Position numbers and translations under genes: made by a program
In this document: positions 8,894 through 17,579 of the stretch, in pieces
How the letters are laid out: the number at the start of each line of letters is the position of its first letter
Position numbering within the stretch: the stretch's first letter is position 1
The notes under the pieces: model-generated
What the model was told of the DNA's origin: nothing
The model's database searches: none
Seen by the model: only the letters and a program-made list of their open reading frames with translations
From: Clostridia bacterium
GTDB taxonomy: Bacteria; Bacillota; Clostridia; Christensenellales; Aristaeellaceae
DNA: 64,000 nucleotides
Direction of reading: 5' to 3'
Assembly (NCBI GenBank): GCA_017396845.1
Contig: JAFQKQ010000118.1
Span: 1 to 64,000, forward strand

Positions 8894-9604
8894 TTATCTT
8901 GCAAGGTAGTTGGAAGACATGTATCCTACATAGGAGCCGTACTGAACCTTCCACCATTTTGCATTGGCGGTGGAGAGGATGGTAACGCGGGTGTTTCTGC
9001 TAAGGCCGGTGATGATGCCGTAGGAGGTGCCGGGGCCTTTGCGAAGATTGACCACAGAGCCGGTTACGCGTGCGGTAGAGGCGATAGAAGCGCTTCCGGA
9101 GGTGCTGACATAAGTCTTGGACATATAGCCCTGAGTGCCGGAAGAGGTGGATACGAGATACCAGCTGCCGTTTTCGCCGAGGATCTTTATCTTGGTGCCG
9201 CGTGCGAGGCGTGCGATGATGGCGGTGGAGGTGCTTGCGCCGGAACGGAGATTTACGGTGCTGCCTGCATTCTGAGTGCGCACGGTGCCGGAGATGTGTC
9301 CGCCGTAATAGGTGGTTCCGTCTGCGTAGTTTCCGCCGATACCGGAGATGTACAGGTTCTTGATGTAACCTACCTTACCGGAAGAGGTCTGAACCTTGCT
9401 CCAGATGCTGCCTTTGGAGAGCACATCGATATAGTTTCCGTTTTTGAGATAGCCTACCGTAGCATAATTCGTGCCGGGGCCCTTGCGGAGGCGGATAGAT
9501 CCGCTTGCATATGCCAGAGACACGGTCTCTGCGGGCGCAAGAGAGGGCGCCAGCAGTGCTACGAGGAGAAGCATTACGAACGCGAGAGAAAGCTTTCTTT
9601 TCAT
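8894..9604 (-). CDS. Secreted bacterial SH3-domain (SH3b) protein
   Basis: 236 residues: signal peptide (MKRKLSLAFVMLLLVALLAPSLAPA) followed by three SH3b repeats at roughly 28-90, 105-165 and 178-236. Each carries the R-x-G-x-x-(T/S) and G-Y-(I/M) motifs of cell-wall-binding SH3b units (RKGPGTNYATVGYL, RSGASTSTAIIARL, RKGPGTSYGIITGL). No catalytic domain is present, so it is probably a wall-binding or structural surface protein. It is monocistronic with its own terminator. A GGAGG site lies 11 bases before the ATG. Confidence 0.88.
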   Translation of the reverse strand: MKRKLSLAFVMLLLVALLAPSLAPAETVSLAYASGSIRLRKGPGTNYATVGYLKNGNYIDVLSKGSIWSKVQTSSGKVGYIKNLYISGIGGNYADGTTYYGGHISGTVRTQNAGSTVNLRSGASTSTAIIARLARGTKIKILGENGSWYLVSTSSGTQGYMSKTYVSTSGSASIASTARVTGSVVNLRKGPGTSYGIITGLSRNTRVTILSTANAKWWKVQYGSYVGYMSSNYLAR

Positions 9605-9659
9605 AATTCAACAAACCTCCAATCAGAAATGTTTTCAACATTACTGTATATACTACCAT

Positions 9660-9668
9660 ATCATTGTA
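9660..9668 (-). promoter_or_regulatory. Possible extended -10 promoter for SH3 gene
   Basis: On the minus strand TGC-TACAAT forms an extended -10 about 60 bases before the start codon; no good -35 is seen, so this is tentative. Confidence 0.35.
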
Positions 9669-9841
9669 GCATATGTTCCTGAAAAATTCCATCTTTCCAT
9701 TTACAGGTGTATTAACAATTGCCAACACTAATGACACAGAATAAACAAAAAGAAACCAATGGAATCCGACTTCAGTCTCAATATGTATGCGCATTCTGTA
9801 TAAAATATGCAGGAAAGCCGATCTGTCTTTCCTGCGTACGA

Positions 9842-10570
9842 TTATAGATAGTGCTTATGGAAGGCTTTTTCGATGAAGTCTGCAATCGGCCGGGCGTTTT
9901 CAAGCGAATGCGGATGATGACCACACTCCGGCTTTACGATGACGGCGATATCGCCCCCGGCTAAGCGGAATCTCTCGGAAAACGGAAGACCGTTGTCTTC
10001 AAAGGGAACCACTTCGTCTTTTCCGCCGGCTACGAGAATCACAGGAACGCCCGATGCGCCCAGCTGCTCGGAATGGTCGATCGGATTGTCTTTAAAACAG
10101 ACCAAAGTCTCTTCTGTTAATCCGTAGCATGCCAGGCATTCTTTTTTCTCTTTCGGATACTCGTCGTTTCCGCAGGGCCAGCTTTGAATGGACATGACGG
10201 GCGCATCGAGATACAAGGAAGACAGGCAATCGGGATGCGCAAAGCAGTAATTGGAAGCGTAGAGTCCGCCGCGGCTGAAACCGAAAACGGAGGGACAGGG
10301 GTTTAAACCGTATTCTGAAACCATGTGCTTATAGAATTCGTGCATGCCGCTTACCGCTTCGGGACAGCCGTACATATCGGAAAGGCAGTGGTAGGCTACG
10401 CACCAGCCGCGCTCAAGCATCATGATATCGGCGCTTGGAAATGCGCCGAAGAATTCCGCGCGCAATACCCATGGATTTCCGGGCGCGCTTGCTTTGGGCT
10501 TTACAAGGATTGAGGAGCGGCCGTTAAACATAAAATCAATTCGTTCAAATCCGTGAAAGCCGTTTTCCAT
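9842..10570 (-). CDS. Alpha/beta hydrolase family protein
   Basis: 242 residues from the ATG at 10570, which follows AAAGGAGA at good spacing; the open frame extends 23 codons further upstream without a ribosome site. The nucleophile elbow is GFSRGG, the acid is probably the aspartate in GGKDEVVP, and the histidine is in ECGHHPHS near the C-terminus, giving a complete Ser-Asp-His triad in the expected order. No signal peptide, so cytoplasmic. Likely an esterase or peptidase of the prolyl-oligopeptidase-like group; the substrate is unknown. Transcribed divergently from the Cys-rich protein gene. Confidence 0.78.
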   Translation of the reverse strand: MENGFHGFERIDFMFNGRSSILVKPKASAPGNPWVLRAEFFGAFPSADIMMLERGWCVAYHCLSDMYGCPEAVSGMHEFYKHMVSEYGLNPCPSVFGFSRGGLYASNYCFAHPDCLSSLYLDAPVMSIQSWPCGNDEYPKEKKECLACYGLTEETLVCFKDNPIDHSEQLGASGVPVILVAGGKDEVVPFEDNGLPFSERFRLAGGDIAVIVKPECGHHPHSLENARPIADFIEKAFHKHYL

Positions 10571-10701
10571 GTGTTTCTCTCCTTTATCAAGTGCTTTGAA
10601 CCCTGCGGTATTTTGCGCACCATTTCTTCCGTTTATCATATGATGCCATGTGGGCGATAGACGCGCCCCGGATCACCTAAATGGACATGGGAGGAATGCG
10701 C

Positions 10702-11739
10702 ATGTCGTTTTACAGCTACAAGAACGCAAACGCCGACGCGTGTCCCGGCGCGATTACCGGCAACGCTATGAACGGGATTACCGAGCGCATCTGCGTTCAG
10801 GTGAAGAATGTTTACGATTCCTGTCTTCAGCAGGAGCAGCTGGATGATAGAGTAGTAACCGTGTCGAACATCGTCCCGGTGCTCACAAACGGATGCACGC
10901 AGCAGGACATATCGCGCTCATGCCGCTGTGAATGCGCCGGCAATCAGTGCAATTGCAAATGCGGCGCATGCGGGGAGATTACTTATCAGGACGCCTTGGA
11001 AAATGCGGAAAACGCCAGCTGTCTTCCGCAGCCCTGCGGTACATGGACGTTTGAATCCTGCCGTTCTTCTACGACTGTCGGACAGATTACGAATCTGTCC
11101 GTGGATCGGCTGTGCGACCGTCCGCAGTTTGCGCGGGTAATGGGCGACGTGTCGATTCCCATCGATGTGCTCTTTGTCGATCAGCGCTGTCAGGAATGGA
11201 TGGGGCAGGCGACGATTCAGGTAAGCAAGGATGTGCTTCTGGCTATCCCCGACGAATCGATCGTGCCGTTTACGCTGGAAAGCCTGGTGAGCGCCATCTG
11301 CGTAAGCGGACGGTATGTAGGCTCCTGCCAGTTTGAAATTACCATCTGTGTGACGGTGGTACTCAAAATACTGGCGGAGGTAGAAGTGATGATTCCGTCC
11401 TACGGCTTTTGTGAAATCCCGCCGTGCGAGGAATTTGCGGAAAGTGTATGCGACGAGTTCTTCTCTCTGCCGATCTTCCCCAGATCCAGCGCCCGCTCGA
11501 TTTCGACGGAGCCGCAGGCGGCGTCGAATGTGCAGACCAATGCAAGCGGCTGCTCGTTCTATACCGGCGGGAAACCCTTCTGCTCCGGACAGAGTACGTC
11601 CGCGCCTTCGGGGAATACCTGCTGCTCGCAGAGCATATCGCAAAGCTGCTCTACCTGCTCCAACTGCGGAACTACCTGCCAATCGTCTTCCTCGCTTTGT
11701 CCCAGGTGCGGAAGCGCAATGACCGGAAGCACCGTATGA
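10702..11739 (+). CDS. Unrecognised cysteine-rich protein
   Basis: No family recognised. 345 residues from the ATG at 10702, chosen because GGGAGGA sits six bases upstream; in-frame ATGs lie at 10681, 10687 and 10696. No signal peptide or membrane segment. About 30 cysteines are unevenly spread: a cluster near residues 77-90 (CRCECAGNQCNCKCGACG), a cysteine-poor beta-rich centre containing hydrophobic strands, and a serine/cysteine-rich tail ending in a zinc-ribbon-like CPRCG. The sequence ERICVQVKNVYDSC near the start looks like a structural repeat entry. The composition is reminiscent of spore-coat or surface cross-linked proteins, but this is inference. Confidence 0.7.
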   Translation: MSFYSYKNANADACPGAITGNAMNGITERICVQVKNVYDSCLQQEQLDDRVVTVSNIVPVLTNGCTQQDISRSCRCECAGNQCNCKCGACGEITYQDALENAENASCLPQPCGTWTFESCRSSTTVGQITNLSVDRLCDRPQFARVMGDVSIPIDVLFVDQRCQEWMGQATIQVSKDVLLAIPDESIVPFTLESLVSAICVSGRYVGSCQFEITICVTVVLKILAEVEVMIPSYGFCEIPPCEEFAESVCDEFFSLPIFPRSSARSISTEPQAASNVQTNASGCSFYTGGKPFCSGQSTSAPSGNTCCSQSISQSCSTCSNCGTTCQSSSSLCPRCGSAMTGSTV

Positions 11740-11772
11740 TGAACAGCGCCCGATAAACGGCGCGATTATATA

Positions 11773-11816
11773 GGCGCCGGCGCTTGGAAAATCGGTTACA
11801 AAAGCATGCCGGCGCC
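11773..11816 (+). repeat. GC-rich inverted repeat downstream of Cys-rich gene
   Basis: Perfect 9-bp arms GGCGCCGGC (11773-11781) and GCCGGCGCC (11808-11816) with a 26-base loop. It may be a secondary terminator hairpin, though no T-run follows. Confidence 0.45.
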
Positions 11817-11843
11817 GGATGTGCATACATACGTTTTTGCTTG

Positions 11844-11880
11844 ATCCGGGGATGCGTAAACAGCAAATTCCCCGGATTTT
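11844..11880 (+). terminator. Intrinsic terminator between convergent genes
   Basis: Stem ATCCGGGGA (11844-11852) with TCCCCGGAT (11869-11877), 16-nt loop, TTTT following on the plus strand. It serves the Cys-rich gene and overlaps the dnaX stop region on the other strand. Confidence 0.75.
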
Positions 11881-13483
11881 AATCTACCACTTCCACCTTG
11901 TCGCGGCCGAACACGTCAAAGGTTTTGGTAAGCGCGGCGCTTGACAGGTTCTTGCTGCTCTTTTGCGCCGTTTCTTCCGCTAATTTCATGTTTATGACGA
12001 TTTTTTCGCCGTATGCCTCAGAGAGCGCCTTTTCAATCAGGTCGCTCTTTCTTTCGAGCATCTGCATCTGTATCCTTGAATTTCTGTTGAATTTTGCGAA
12101 CACGACTTCGTTATCCCGCCCGGCGTATTTCATATGCCCGAGGAAGGCGCGCATGGACGGATTCTCGTCGGCAAGCTTCGCAATCGCTTCGTTATACAGT
12201 TTTTCGGCGGGCTCCGCTTCGCGTTTTTGCGCGGAACGGACACTTTGTTCGCCGCTTTTTTCGGGGGCGGATGCATGGATAGGCTCGCTTGGCGTGGAGG
12301 GCACATTTTCCGCTTTTACGACAATGCCTTCCTTAAGTTTCTTTTCGAGCAGCTCCATCCGCTCCATTAGCGCTTCCACGCTTTCGCCCTCCTTGGGGGC
12401 GCAGGCGCGGACCGCGCATACTTCCAATATCGAGCGGGGGTTGGAGACCCACTTCATTTCGCCTTCCGCGCGTATGAAAAGGTCCATCGCGCGCATCAAT
12501 CGCGTTTTTTCGAATTTCGCGCCCTGCGCCTGAAAGCGCTCGGCGTCTTCTTTGGTAATCTCCGCAAGTTCGCTTAACGCGTCGCCCACCAGCTGCGCCA
12601 TCAGAAGCGAACGCATATGCTGGGCGGTTTCGCGGGCGAATACGCCTGCATCGCGTCCGTCGCGCATGGCCTGATCGATCTTGATCAGCGCTTTCCCGGC
12701 GTCGCCCTGTTCGATTGCGCCTACGAATTCAAACATGAATTCGCGCCCGGCGGTTCCCAGTACCTCGCGAACGAGCGGCGCGGTCACCGTGTCCAATGTA
12801 TAGCTTAAGCACATATCCATCAGCGACAGTGCGTCTCGCATACCGCCTTCCGCCGCGCGGGCGATTTCGTCCAGCGCTTCTTCGTCGCAGCTTCTTTCAA
12901 TGCCGGCCAGCACCACTTTCAATCGATCGATGATGACATTTGCTGGTATGCGCTTGAAATCGTACCTTTGGCATCTGGAAAGAACGGTCGCCGGAAGCTT
13001 CTGCGGCTCGGTTGTCGCAAGTATGAACACGGCGTGAGACGGCGGCTCTTCAAGCGTCTTAAGAAGTGCGTTGAAGGCGCTGGTGGAGAGCATGTGAACC
13101 TCGTCTATAATGTATACCTTGTATTTTCCCACGCTCGGGGGATAGGCGATGCGGTCGCGAAGCAGGCGAACCTCGTCTACGCCGTTGTTGCTCGCGGCGT
13201 CGATTTCCAGTACGTCCATGCTGCTTTCGTTTTTCAGCTGCACGCAGCATGCGCAAACTCCGCACGGCTCGCCGTCCTGAGAATTCCGGCAGTTGATCGC
13301 GCGCGCGAGCACCTTTGCGGTCGTGGTTTTTCCCGTGCCGCGGCTTCCGCAGAACAGATAGGCGTGCGCGATGCGCTCGCCCGTAATCTGCCTTTTCAGC
13401 GTTTTGGTTACGCCTTCCTGCCCGCATATGTCCTCAAATCTTTCGGGACGCCAAGCGCGGTACAGCGCCTGATAGCTTGACAT
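11879..13483 (-). CDS. dnaX: DNA polymerase III subunit gamma/tau
   Basis: Clamp-loader ATPase that assembles the sliding clamp. N-terminal AAA+ module with Walker A GSRGTGKTTTA near residues 45-55, a four-cysteine zinc module (CRNSQDGEPCGVCACC, 64-79), Walker B DEVHMLS, sensor-1 TTEPQKLP and the arginine-finger RCQRYDF. At 534 residues it is near the B. subtilis tau length; the C-terminal 180 residues are the low-complexity tau-like part. GGAGG lies just before the ATG. The usual downstream ybaB-recR pair is absent; the terminator lies at the stop instead. It follows an aldo/keto reductase gene by 20 bases, so they probably share a promoter. Confidence 0.96.
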   Translation of the reverse strand: MSSYQALYRAWRPERFEDICGQEGVTKTLKRQITGERIAHAYLFCGSRGTGKTTTAKVLARAINCRNSQDGEPCGVCACCVQLKNESSMDVLEIDAASNNGVDEVRLLRDRIAYPPSVGKYKVYIIDEVHMLSTSAFNALLKTLEEPPSHAVFILATTEPQKLPATVLSRCQRYDFKRIPANVIIDRLKVVLAGIERSCDEEALDEIARAAEGGMRDALSLMDMCLSYTLDTVTAPLVREVLGTAGREFMFEFVGAIEQGDAGKALIKIDQAMRDGRDAGVFARETAQHMRSLLMAQLVGDALSELAEITKEDAERFQAQGAKFEKTRLMRAMDLFIRAEGEMKWVSNPRSILEVCAVRACAPKEGESVEALMERMELLEKKLKEGIVVKAENVPSTPSEPIHASAPEKSGEQSVRSAQKREAEPAEKLYNEAIAKLADENPSMRAFLGHMKYAGRDNEVVFAKFNRNSRIQMQMLERKSDLIEKALSEAYGEKIVINMKLAEETAQKSSKNLSSAALTKTFDVFGRDKVEVVD

Positions 13484-13503
13484 GGCTTTTCCTCCGTTAA
13501 CTT

Positions 13504-14475
13504 TCAGATGAGATCGGTTCTGAGCGACTGAAGCGCTTTGGAAACAGCGGGATCATAATCCCTTGCAAGGAAATCAAGTCCTTCGCTTAGCTGCTTTTCG
13601 TTTGAAAAAGACGCGATGGCTACGGACGGAAACGGCTGATTCAGGAAATATGACAGCGTGAGCGCCGTGATCGGCAGACCCGTTTCGCTTGAAAGAGAAA
13701 CGAGAGAATCATAGATTTTGCTGTTAATCGGTTGATCATACTGATAAGCGGCGCTTTTTCTGACGGGCGTTCCTTCGAACATGTGGGAAAAGAGTCCCTT
13801 GGCAATCGACCGATACGCCATGACGCTCATCTGCGTTTCTGTGTGATACCGATACGTTTCCTGATCCATTTCAACGAGTGTTTTGTCCTCGATTCTTTCA
13901 AATACCGGCTTTGCAAGGCTCCACATCAGCTGATTGCAGGAAATGCCGGTATAACCGCTCATTTCCGCGTATTTCTGCGCCTTTTCGATGCGATCCCGGC
14001 GCCAGTTGGAAACGCCGTAGTATCGGATTTTTCCGTCCTTTCTGAAGCCCTCCATGGTTTCAATGATTTCTTCGACGGAAAGAGAGATATCGTCCCTGTG
14101 AAGGAAATATATATCGATGGCGTCTACCCCGAGGTATTCAAGGCTTTCGTTCAAATCCTTTTCGATTTCCGCCTTTGAAAGGCGCGGACGGAAGGCGGGG
14201 TCGCCGTAAATCGGGTGCGCGCCTTTGGAGGAGATCACCATTTTTCCCTTCATGCCGCTGCTTTTCAGCCACCGCCCGATTACGCGTTCGCTGGCGTTTT
14301 TCTCGACGGGACTCCAGTCGCCGTATACATGCGCGGTATCGATAAAGTTGCCAAGCTCCTTATAGCGATCCATTTGATAAAAGGAATCCTTTTCGCATGT
14401 GGAGGAACCGAAATTCACGGTTCCCAACGCCAGCGGGGAAACGGACAGGGATGTGTTGTGCAGAGCGATTTTCAT
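13504..14475 (-). CDS. Aldo/keto reductase
   Basis: NAD(P)H-dependent (beta/alpha)8-barrel oxidoreductase of 323 residues. The catalytic aspartate-tyrosine-lysine-histidine set is visible: FIDTAHVYGD (Asp and Tyr), ISSKGAHP (Lys) and YFLHRDD (His). GVSNWRRDR and the C-terminal IASFSNEKQL match the cofactor-binding part. Substrate unknown. The ATG is preceded by GGGAGGT. It is the first gene of a two-gene transcript with dnaX, an odd pairing of catabolic and replication genes. Confidence 0.88.
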   Translation of the reverse strand: MKIALHNTSLSVSPLALGTVNFGSSTCEKDSFYQMDRYKELGNFIDTAHVYGDWSPVEKNASERVIGRWLKSSGMKGKMVISSKGAHPIYGDPAFRPRLSKAEIEKDLNESLEYLGVDAIDIYFLHRDDISLSVEEIIETMEGFRKDGKIRYYGVSNWRRDRIEKAQKYAEMSGYTGISCNQLMWSLAKPVFERIEDKTLVEMDQETYRYHTETQMSVMAYRSIAKGLFSHMFEGTPVRKSAAYQYDQPINSKIYDSLVSLSSETGLPITALTLSYFLNQPFPSVAIASFSNEKQLSEGLDFLARDYDPAVSKALQSLRTDLI

Positions 14476-14507
14476 ATCGGCTGACCTCCCGGATGATTTA
14501 TAATTCT

Positions 14508-14538
14508 ATTGTACCATCAGGGTATATGGGTCTGTCAA
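14508..14538 (-). promoter_or_regulatory. Promoter upstream of aldo/keto reductase-dnaX
   Basis: On the minus strand TTGACA, a 19-base spacer ending in TGG, then TACAAT. The -35 is perfect and the -10 extended; the 19-base spacing is longer than ideal and resembles MerR-type promoters. Confidence 0.55.
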
Positions 14539-14661
14539 CCCTTGAAGGGCAAAATTCATGCGAAATGGGAATATGAATCGCTTTGCGGCATACAGTTGAG
14601 GGGCGCGCCTTCAATTGTTAACTGTCAGTTTAACGAAACCGTAAATCAAGCGCGGTTTGTG

Positions 14662-14670
14662 TGTGCTATA
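14662..14670 (+). promoter_or_regulatory. Extended -10 promoter for murG
   Basis: TGC-TATAAT at 14662-14670 is a perfect extended -10, 56 bases before the murG ATG. No convincing -35 is seen. Confidence 0.6.
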
Positions 14671-14726
14671 ATGAGAATAGTTCCATTGGAACGTATGGGA
14701 ATTTGAGTAAGACGGGCGGTGCTTTG

Positions 14727-15803
14727 ATGCGTATCGTATTGACCGGCGGCGGTACCGCGGGGCATGTTACTCCGCATCTGGCGATTATTCCGGAGCTTCT
14801 CAAGGAAGGATGGGAGATTCACTACATCGGCTCTGAAAACGGCATTGAAAAAAGCCTGATCGAGCAGGTTGAGGGCGTTTCTTATCATTCCGTAAAAACC
14901 GGAAAGCTTCGCAGATATTTTGACCTTAAAAATTTTACCGACCCCTTCCGCGTGATCTGCGGCTGCGGTCAGGCTGTGAATCTGATTCGAAAGCTAAAGC
15001 CGAATATCGTGTTTTCCAAAGGCGGATATGTGAGCGTGCCGGTGGTGTATGCTTCCGCGCTTAACCGCATTCCCGTCATCATCCACGAAAGCGATATGAC
15101 GCGCGGCCTTGCCAATAAAATCAGCCTTCCCTTCGCAAAAGAGCTTTTATGCACCTTCCCCGAAACGGCGAAGGAAGCGGGGAGCAAGGGCGTATATATC
15201 GGTTCGCCCATCCGCAAGGAGCTTCTTCAGGGAAAACGAGAGCGCGGGCTGAAGCTATTCGGCTTTAAGGACAGCCGTCCTGTATTGCTGGTAGTCGGCG
15301 GTTCTCTGGGCGCTCAGGCGATCAACCGCGCCGTGCGCGGCGCGCTTTCCGAGCTCCTCAAGTGCTTCCAGATTCTGCACATCACCGGCAGCGGAAACGC
15401 AGATTCGGACTATGAAGGCATGCCCGGTTATGTTCAGATGGAGTACCTGAACGAGGAAATGGCGGACGCGTATGCCTGCGCGGATGTTGTGATCACAAGA
15501 GCGGGCTCCAATACCATTTGCGAGCTGCTTGCGCTTAGAAAGCCTTCGCTTCTGATACCCTATCCCAGCAGCGCTTCCAGAGGCGATCAGGAGATCAACG
15601 CCGCATCCTTCCTGAGAAGAGGATTTTCAAGAGTGCTCGAGCAGAACGACCTTACGCCGGATACGCTTCTCAAACGCGTGATCGAGGTGTACAGGGACAG
15701 AGGACAGCTGATCGACTCGATGAACAGAGAGCCGATTCAAAAGAGCGTAGACCGCATTATGGAGCATATCAGAATGTACGCCAAAAAAGATGCGGATAAA
15801 TAG
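14727..15803 (+). CDS. murG: UDP-GlcNAc:lipid I GlcNAc transferase
   Basis: Converts lipid I to lipid II at the inner face of the membrane in peptidoglycan synthesis. 358 residues from the ATG at 14727; the open frame continues upstream to a GTG inside the promoter and is not coding there. N-terminal donor/acceptor loops GGGTAGHVTPHL (8-19) and SKGGYVSVPV; C-terminal UDP-GlcNAc site ITRAGSNTICELLALRKPSLLIPYP. Typical length for Bacillota. It lies alone, away from a division cluster, and has its own promoter and terminator. Confidence 0.95.
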   Translation: MRIVLTGGGTAGHVTPHLAIIPELLKEGWEIHYIGSENGIEKSLIEQVEGVSYHSVKTGKLRRYFDLKNFTDPFRVICGCGQAVNLIRKLKPNIVFSKGGYVSVPVVYASALNRIPVIIHESDMTRGLANKISLPFAKELLCTFPETAKEAGSKGVYIGSPIRKELLQGKRERGLKLFGFKDSRPVLLVVGGSLGAQAINRAVRGALSELLKCFQILHITGSGNADSDYEGMPGYVQMEYLNEEMADAYACADVVITRAGSNTICELLALRKPSLLIPYPSSASRGDQEINAASFLRRGFSRVLEQNDLTPDTLLKRVIEVYRDRGQLIDSMNREPIQKSVDRIMEHIRMYAKKDADK

Positions 15804-15813
15804 AATGGAAATG

Positions 15814-15845
15814 AGCGCCGAAAACAAACCGGCGCTTTTCCTTAT
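15814..15845 (+). terminator. Intrinsic terminator after murG
   Basis: AGCGCCG (15814-15820) pairs with CGGCGCT (15830-15836) around a 9-nt loop; TTTTCCTTATTTT follows. It may allow some read-through into the decarboxylase gene. Confidence 0.75.
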
Positions 15846-15862
15846 TTTCCGGAGGGAAAATT

Positions 15863-17269
15863 ATGCTTAAAAGGCTCATGGATTATTGTCCGAATGCGCT
15901 TCCTATGCATATGCCCGGGCATAAGCGCAATACGAACCTTGCTCAGTATCTTTTAAAACTCAATGCAGGCATTGATATTACGGAAATCGACGGCTTTGAC
16001 GATCTGCACGCGCCCGAGGGAATCATTCTCGCCTCCCAGGAAAACGCGCAAAAGCTATGGGGAAGCGGGAAAAGCGTGTATCTTGTAGGCGGATCCACAT
16101 GCGGAATACTGTCTGCGGTGTACGCGCTGGGATTCGGGAAGGAAACCTGCGTGATTGCAAGGAATGCGCATAAGAGCGTATATCACGCGCTTGAGCTTAT
16201 GGATCTTCGCGCAAAATTCGTGTATCCCGAATTCGACAGGTCAACCGGCATGCTTTTATCCGTTTCGCCTGAAAGCGTTGAACAGGCGCTTTCGGAAACG
16301 CCGGGTGCGGCGTTTGTGCTCGTTACCAGCCCTACCTATGAAGGTGTGATCAGCGATATCAAAAGGATTGCCGATATCGCCCATGAGCACGGCGCAAAGC
16401 TGATTGTGGACGAGGCGCACGGGGCGCATCTGGGCTTAAACGGGCATTTTCCGGACGGCGCCGTGAAAGCGGGCGCGGACGTTGTGATCCAGTCCCTACA
16501 TAAAACCCTTCCGAGCCTTACGCAGACCGCGATCATGCATATCCGCAATCAAAGCGACGAAAGAATGCTCATGCACGCGCTTGATATATTTGAATCCAGC
16601 AGTCCTTCGTATCTGCTCATGGCTTCCATCGACGGATGCATAAAGCTCCTTTCCGAAAGAGGCGAAGAAATTTTTGCGTCGTGGCGGCGCACGCTTGATA
16701 TGTTTTATGAAGGGGCGAAGGCGCTGACAAAAATCAGGGTTCTGCGTCCTTGCGGGAAAAACGTATTCGCCTTTGACGACGGGAAGATACTGATATCTTC
16801 GGGCACAAGCGGAATGTCCGGAAGCGGAATCATGAAAAGACTCAGAGAAAACTACGGAATTGAGCTTGAAGCGGCGTATGAAAGATATGCCGTTGCGATG
16901 ACGGGCGCCGGGGATACCGAAAAAACGCTTGAGAGGCTTTTATCCGCGCTTTTGTCGATTGATAAAGGGATTGATGCGGATACAAAGGAAGCGCCTGCTT
17001 TGGCGTATCCGAAGGCGGAAGCGGTGATGCCCGTAAAGGAAGCGCTTAAGAAAAAATCGGAATTTGTATCCGCTTTAGACGCCGACGGATGCGTAAGCGC
17101 CGAATACGCCTGGGCATACCCGCCGGGCATACCGCTGATTGCGCCGGGCGAAATCATAACGGAGGAGATTATAAACGCATTTTCCGCGCTGCGCAATTCG
17201 GGGATAAAAACCGTAACAACCGGCGGAAGAAACGGATATTTTTCCGTCGTAGCCGAATCCGGCATGTAA
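15863..17269 (+). CDS. PLP-dependent Orn/Lys/Arg decarboxylase family protein
   Basis: Fold-type I PLP enzyme of the short, wing-less decarboxylase group (as in YaaO/SpeA of Bacillus). 468 residues. Motifs: MPGHKRN near residue 17-23, VGGSTCG (PLP phosphate), a DEAHGAHLG PLP-ring aspartate, and the Schiff-base lysine in SLHKTLPSL. The C-terminal domain ends with a PPGIPLIAPGE motif typical of the family. Probably makes a polyamine or its precursor (arginine, lysine or ornithine decarboxylation); specificity cannot be read. GGAGGG lies seven bases before the ATG. Confidence 0.88.
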   Translation: MLKRLMDYCPNALPMHMPGHKRNTNLAQYLLKLNAGIDITEIDGFDDLHAPEGIILASQENAQKLWGSGKSVYLVGGSTCGILSAVYALGFGKETCVIARNAHKSVYHALELMDLRAKFVYPEFDRSTGMLLSVSPESVEQALSETPGAAFVLVTSPTYEGVISDIKRIADIAHEHGAKLIVDEAHGAHLGLNGHFPDGAVKAGADVVIQSLHKTLPSLTQTAIMHIRNQSDERMLMHALDIFESSSPSYLLMASIDGCIKLLSERGEEIFASWRRTLDMFYEGAKALTKIRVLRPCGKNVFAFDDGKILISSGTSGMSGSGIMKRLRENYGIELEAAYERYAVAMTGAGDTEKTLERLLSALLSIDKGIDADTKEAPALAYPKAEAVMPVKEALKKKSEFVSALDADGCVSAEYAWAYPPGIPLIAPGEIITEEIINAFSALRNSGIKTVTTGGRNGYFSVVAESGM

Positions 17270-17305
17270 ATTTGTTTAAAAACGGCATGGATTGCAAATG
17301 TTCGC

Positions 17306-17334
17306 TTGACACATAGGTCAATTCCTAGTAAAAT
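17306..17334 (+). promoter_or_regulatory. Strong sigma-A promoter of SCIFF operon
   Basis: TTGACA (17306-17311), 17-base spacer, TAAAAT (17329-17334). Lies 34 bases before the precursor ATG, giving a short leader that contains AAAGGAG. Confidence 0.85.
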
Positions 17335-17367
17335 AGATACAGTTATCGAAATAAAGGAGATATTACC

Positions 17368-17508
17368 ATGAAGAGAATTCAGACCCTTGAAACCCGCGAT
17401 CTCAATAAGAGCGCAAAAAACGGCGGCTGCGGCGAGTGCCAGACCTCCTGCCAGTCTGCTTGCAAGACCTCCTGCGGCGTTGCGAATCAGCAGTGCGAGA
17501 AGAAGTAA
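17368..17508 (+). CDS. scfA: SCIFF ranthipeptide precursor
   Basis: 46-residue peptide with six cysteines (C21, C24, C28, C32, C36, C43), matching the six-Cys-in-forty-five-residues family. The leader starts MKRIQTLETRDLNKSAKNGG and the core has C-G-E-C-Q-T-S-C-Q-S-A-C-K-T-S-C, the near-invariant SCIFF block. It is the substrate for thioether cross-linking by the radical-SAM enzyme encoded 71 bases downstream; the T and S residues between cysteines are the expected acceptors. AAAGGAG (17353-17359) lies eight bases before the ATG. Its biological role is unresolved in the family; a quorum or regulatory function has been proposed. Confidence 0.96.
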   Translation: MKRIQTLETRDLNKSAKNGGCGECQTSCQSACKTSCGVANQQCEKK

Positions 17509-17525
17509 GTTTTTAGTCAAAGCGT

Positions 17526-17564
17526 CGCCGGTTGTCCCGCGTGAATGGACAAACGGCGTTTTTT
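17526..17564 (+). terminator. Terminator/attenuator between SCIFF precursor and maturase
   Basis: CGCCG (17526-17530) and TTGTCC (17532-17537) pair with GGACAA (17547-17552) and CGGCG (17554-17558) with one internal mismatch, then TTTTTT (17559-17564). It ends 15 bases before the maturase ATG, so most transcripts should stop here, leaving peptide mRNA in excess over enzyme mRNA. Confidence 0.85.
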
Positions 17565-17579
17565 ATGGGGAGCGGGAGC

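Noticed and set aside
14745..14765. GGTACCGCGG that resembles a T-box specifier tail
   Set aside because: It is coding sequence for the MurG glycine loop and no T-box leader structure surrounds it.
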